A DNA stretch of 64,000 nt from Ascaris suum (taxonomy: Eukaryota; Nematoda; Chromadorea; Rhabditida; Ascarididae). The translations under genes and the position numbers were made by a program. The notes under the pieces are model-generated. The model searched no databases. It was not told where the DNA came from and saw only the letters and a list, made by a program, of their open reading frames with translations. Location of the stretch: assembly GCA_013433145.1 (NCBI GenBank), contig CM024173.1:1144601-1208600 (forward strand). Reading direction: 5' to 3'. Below, one piece after another: positions 63,891-64,000 of this stretch; positions within the stretch are counted from its first letter, which is position 1; the number at the start of each line of letters is the position of its first letter.

Positions 63891-64000
63891 ATGGCGTTAA
63901 TTTATCGGCTAAGCGTCACATTGTTAGCTCGTCGTTGTCGTTCCGTTCACATCGTACGGCAGACGCATCAGACTGGTTACTATGATACCTGCACTAGGTG
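63891..64000 (+). CDS. 5' end of a gene with mitochondrial-type presequence (runs off window)
   Basis: The ATG opens a frame to the window edge: MALIYRLSVTLLARRCRSVH then IVRQTHQTGYYDTC. The absence of acidic residues and the regular Arg/Leu/Ser pattern for the first 25 residues fit an amphipathic mitochondrial targeting helix. GC is well above background. An AG|GTG at the very end could be a donor. The gene cannot be identified from 36 codons. Confidence 0.5.
   Translation, partial: MALIYRLSVTLLARRCRSVHIVRQTHQTGYYDTCTR

Overview
This is AT-rich eukaryotic DNA (GC about one third by eye) with long introns and intergenic stretches, many long (AT)n and (TTTA)n microsatellites, and short exons. 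Most exons sit behind acceptors of the TTTTCAG / TTTCAG / TATAG type and end at GTAAG or GTGAG donors. That splice signature suggests an invertebrate, most probably a nematode with expanded introns and not a compact Caenorhabditis-like genome. The species call is an inference; no rRNA, tRNA or spliced-leader gene was seen. Nearly all the long open frames are low-complexity AT frames and are not genes.

The centre of the window (25093-51456, + strand) is one large gene that I could reconstruct exon by exon: a CCM2 (malcavernin) homologue. Ten exons joined in consistent phase give about 338 codons. They encode an N-terminal PTB domain spread over six or seven exons (25.1-33.1 kb), an acidic/serine-rich linker (33.7-38.1 kb) and a C-terminal harmonin-homology domain (38.1-51.5 kb), followed by an AATAAA signal. 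Introns reach 10.5 kb. They hold a 72-nt spacerless palindrome, a TATA/initiator-like element just upstream of an exon that opens with ATG, and several exon look-alikes that I tested and rejected by phase.

Downstream (about 54.4-60.7 kb, + strand) is a second spliced gene for a polytopic membrane protein. At least four exons with good splice signals join in frame, with a TM segment, a basic loop, a helical segment and further TM segments. The layout resembles a seven-TM receptor of the gustatory-receptor-like (Gr/GUR) type, but I do not recognise it firmly. A further gene starts at 63891 with a mitochondrial-presequence-like N-terminus and runs off the window.

Upstream (1-23 kb) the evidence is weaker. 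A few exons on the + strand have good splice sites and coding-like content. One set (73-130, 7620-7699, 8777-8893, terminal exon 13015-13245) may belong to one or more membrane-protein genes. Another set (19538-22397) ends with a stop and AATAAA. There is also an intact 92-codon membrane-protein ORF at 22747-23025. None of these is recognised by family. The rest is repeats, G-rich purine tracts (nearly all with G on the + strand) and featureless AT-rich DNA.
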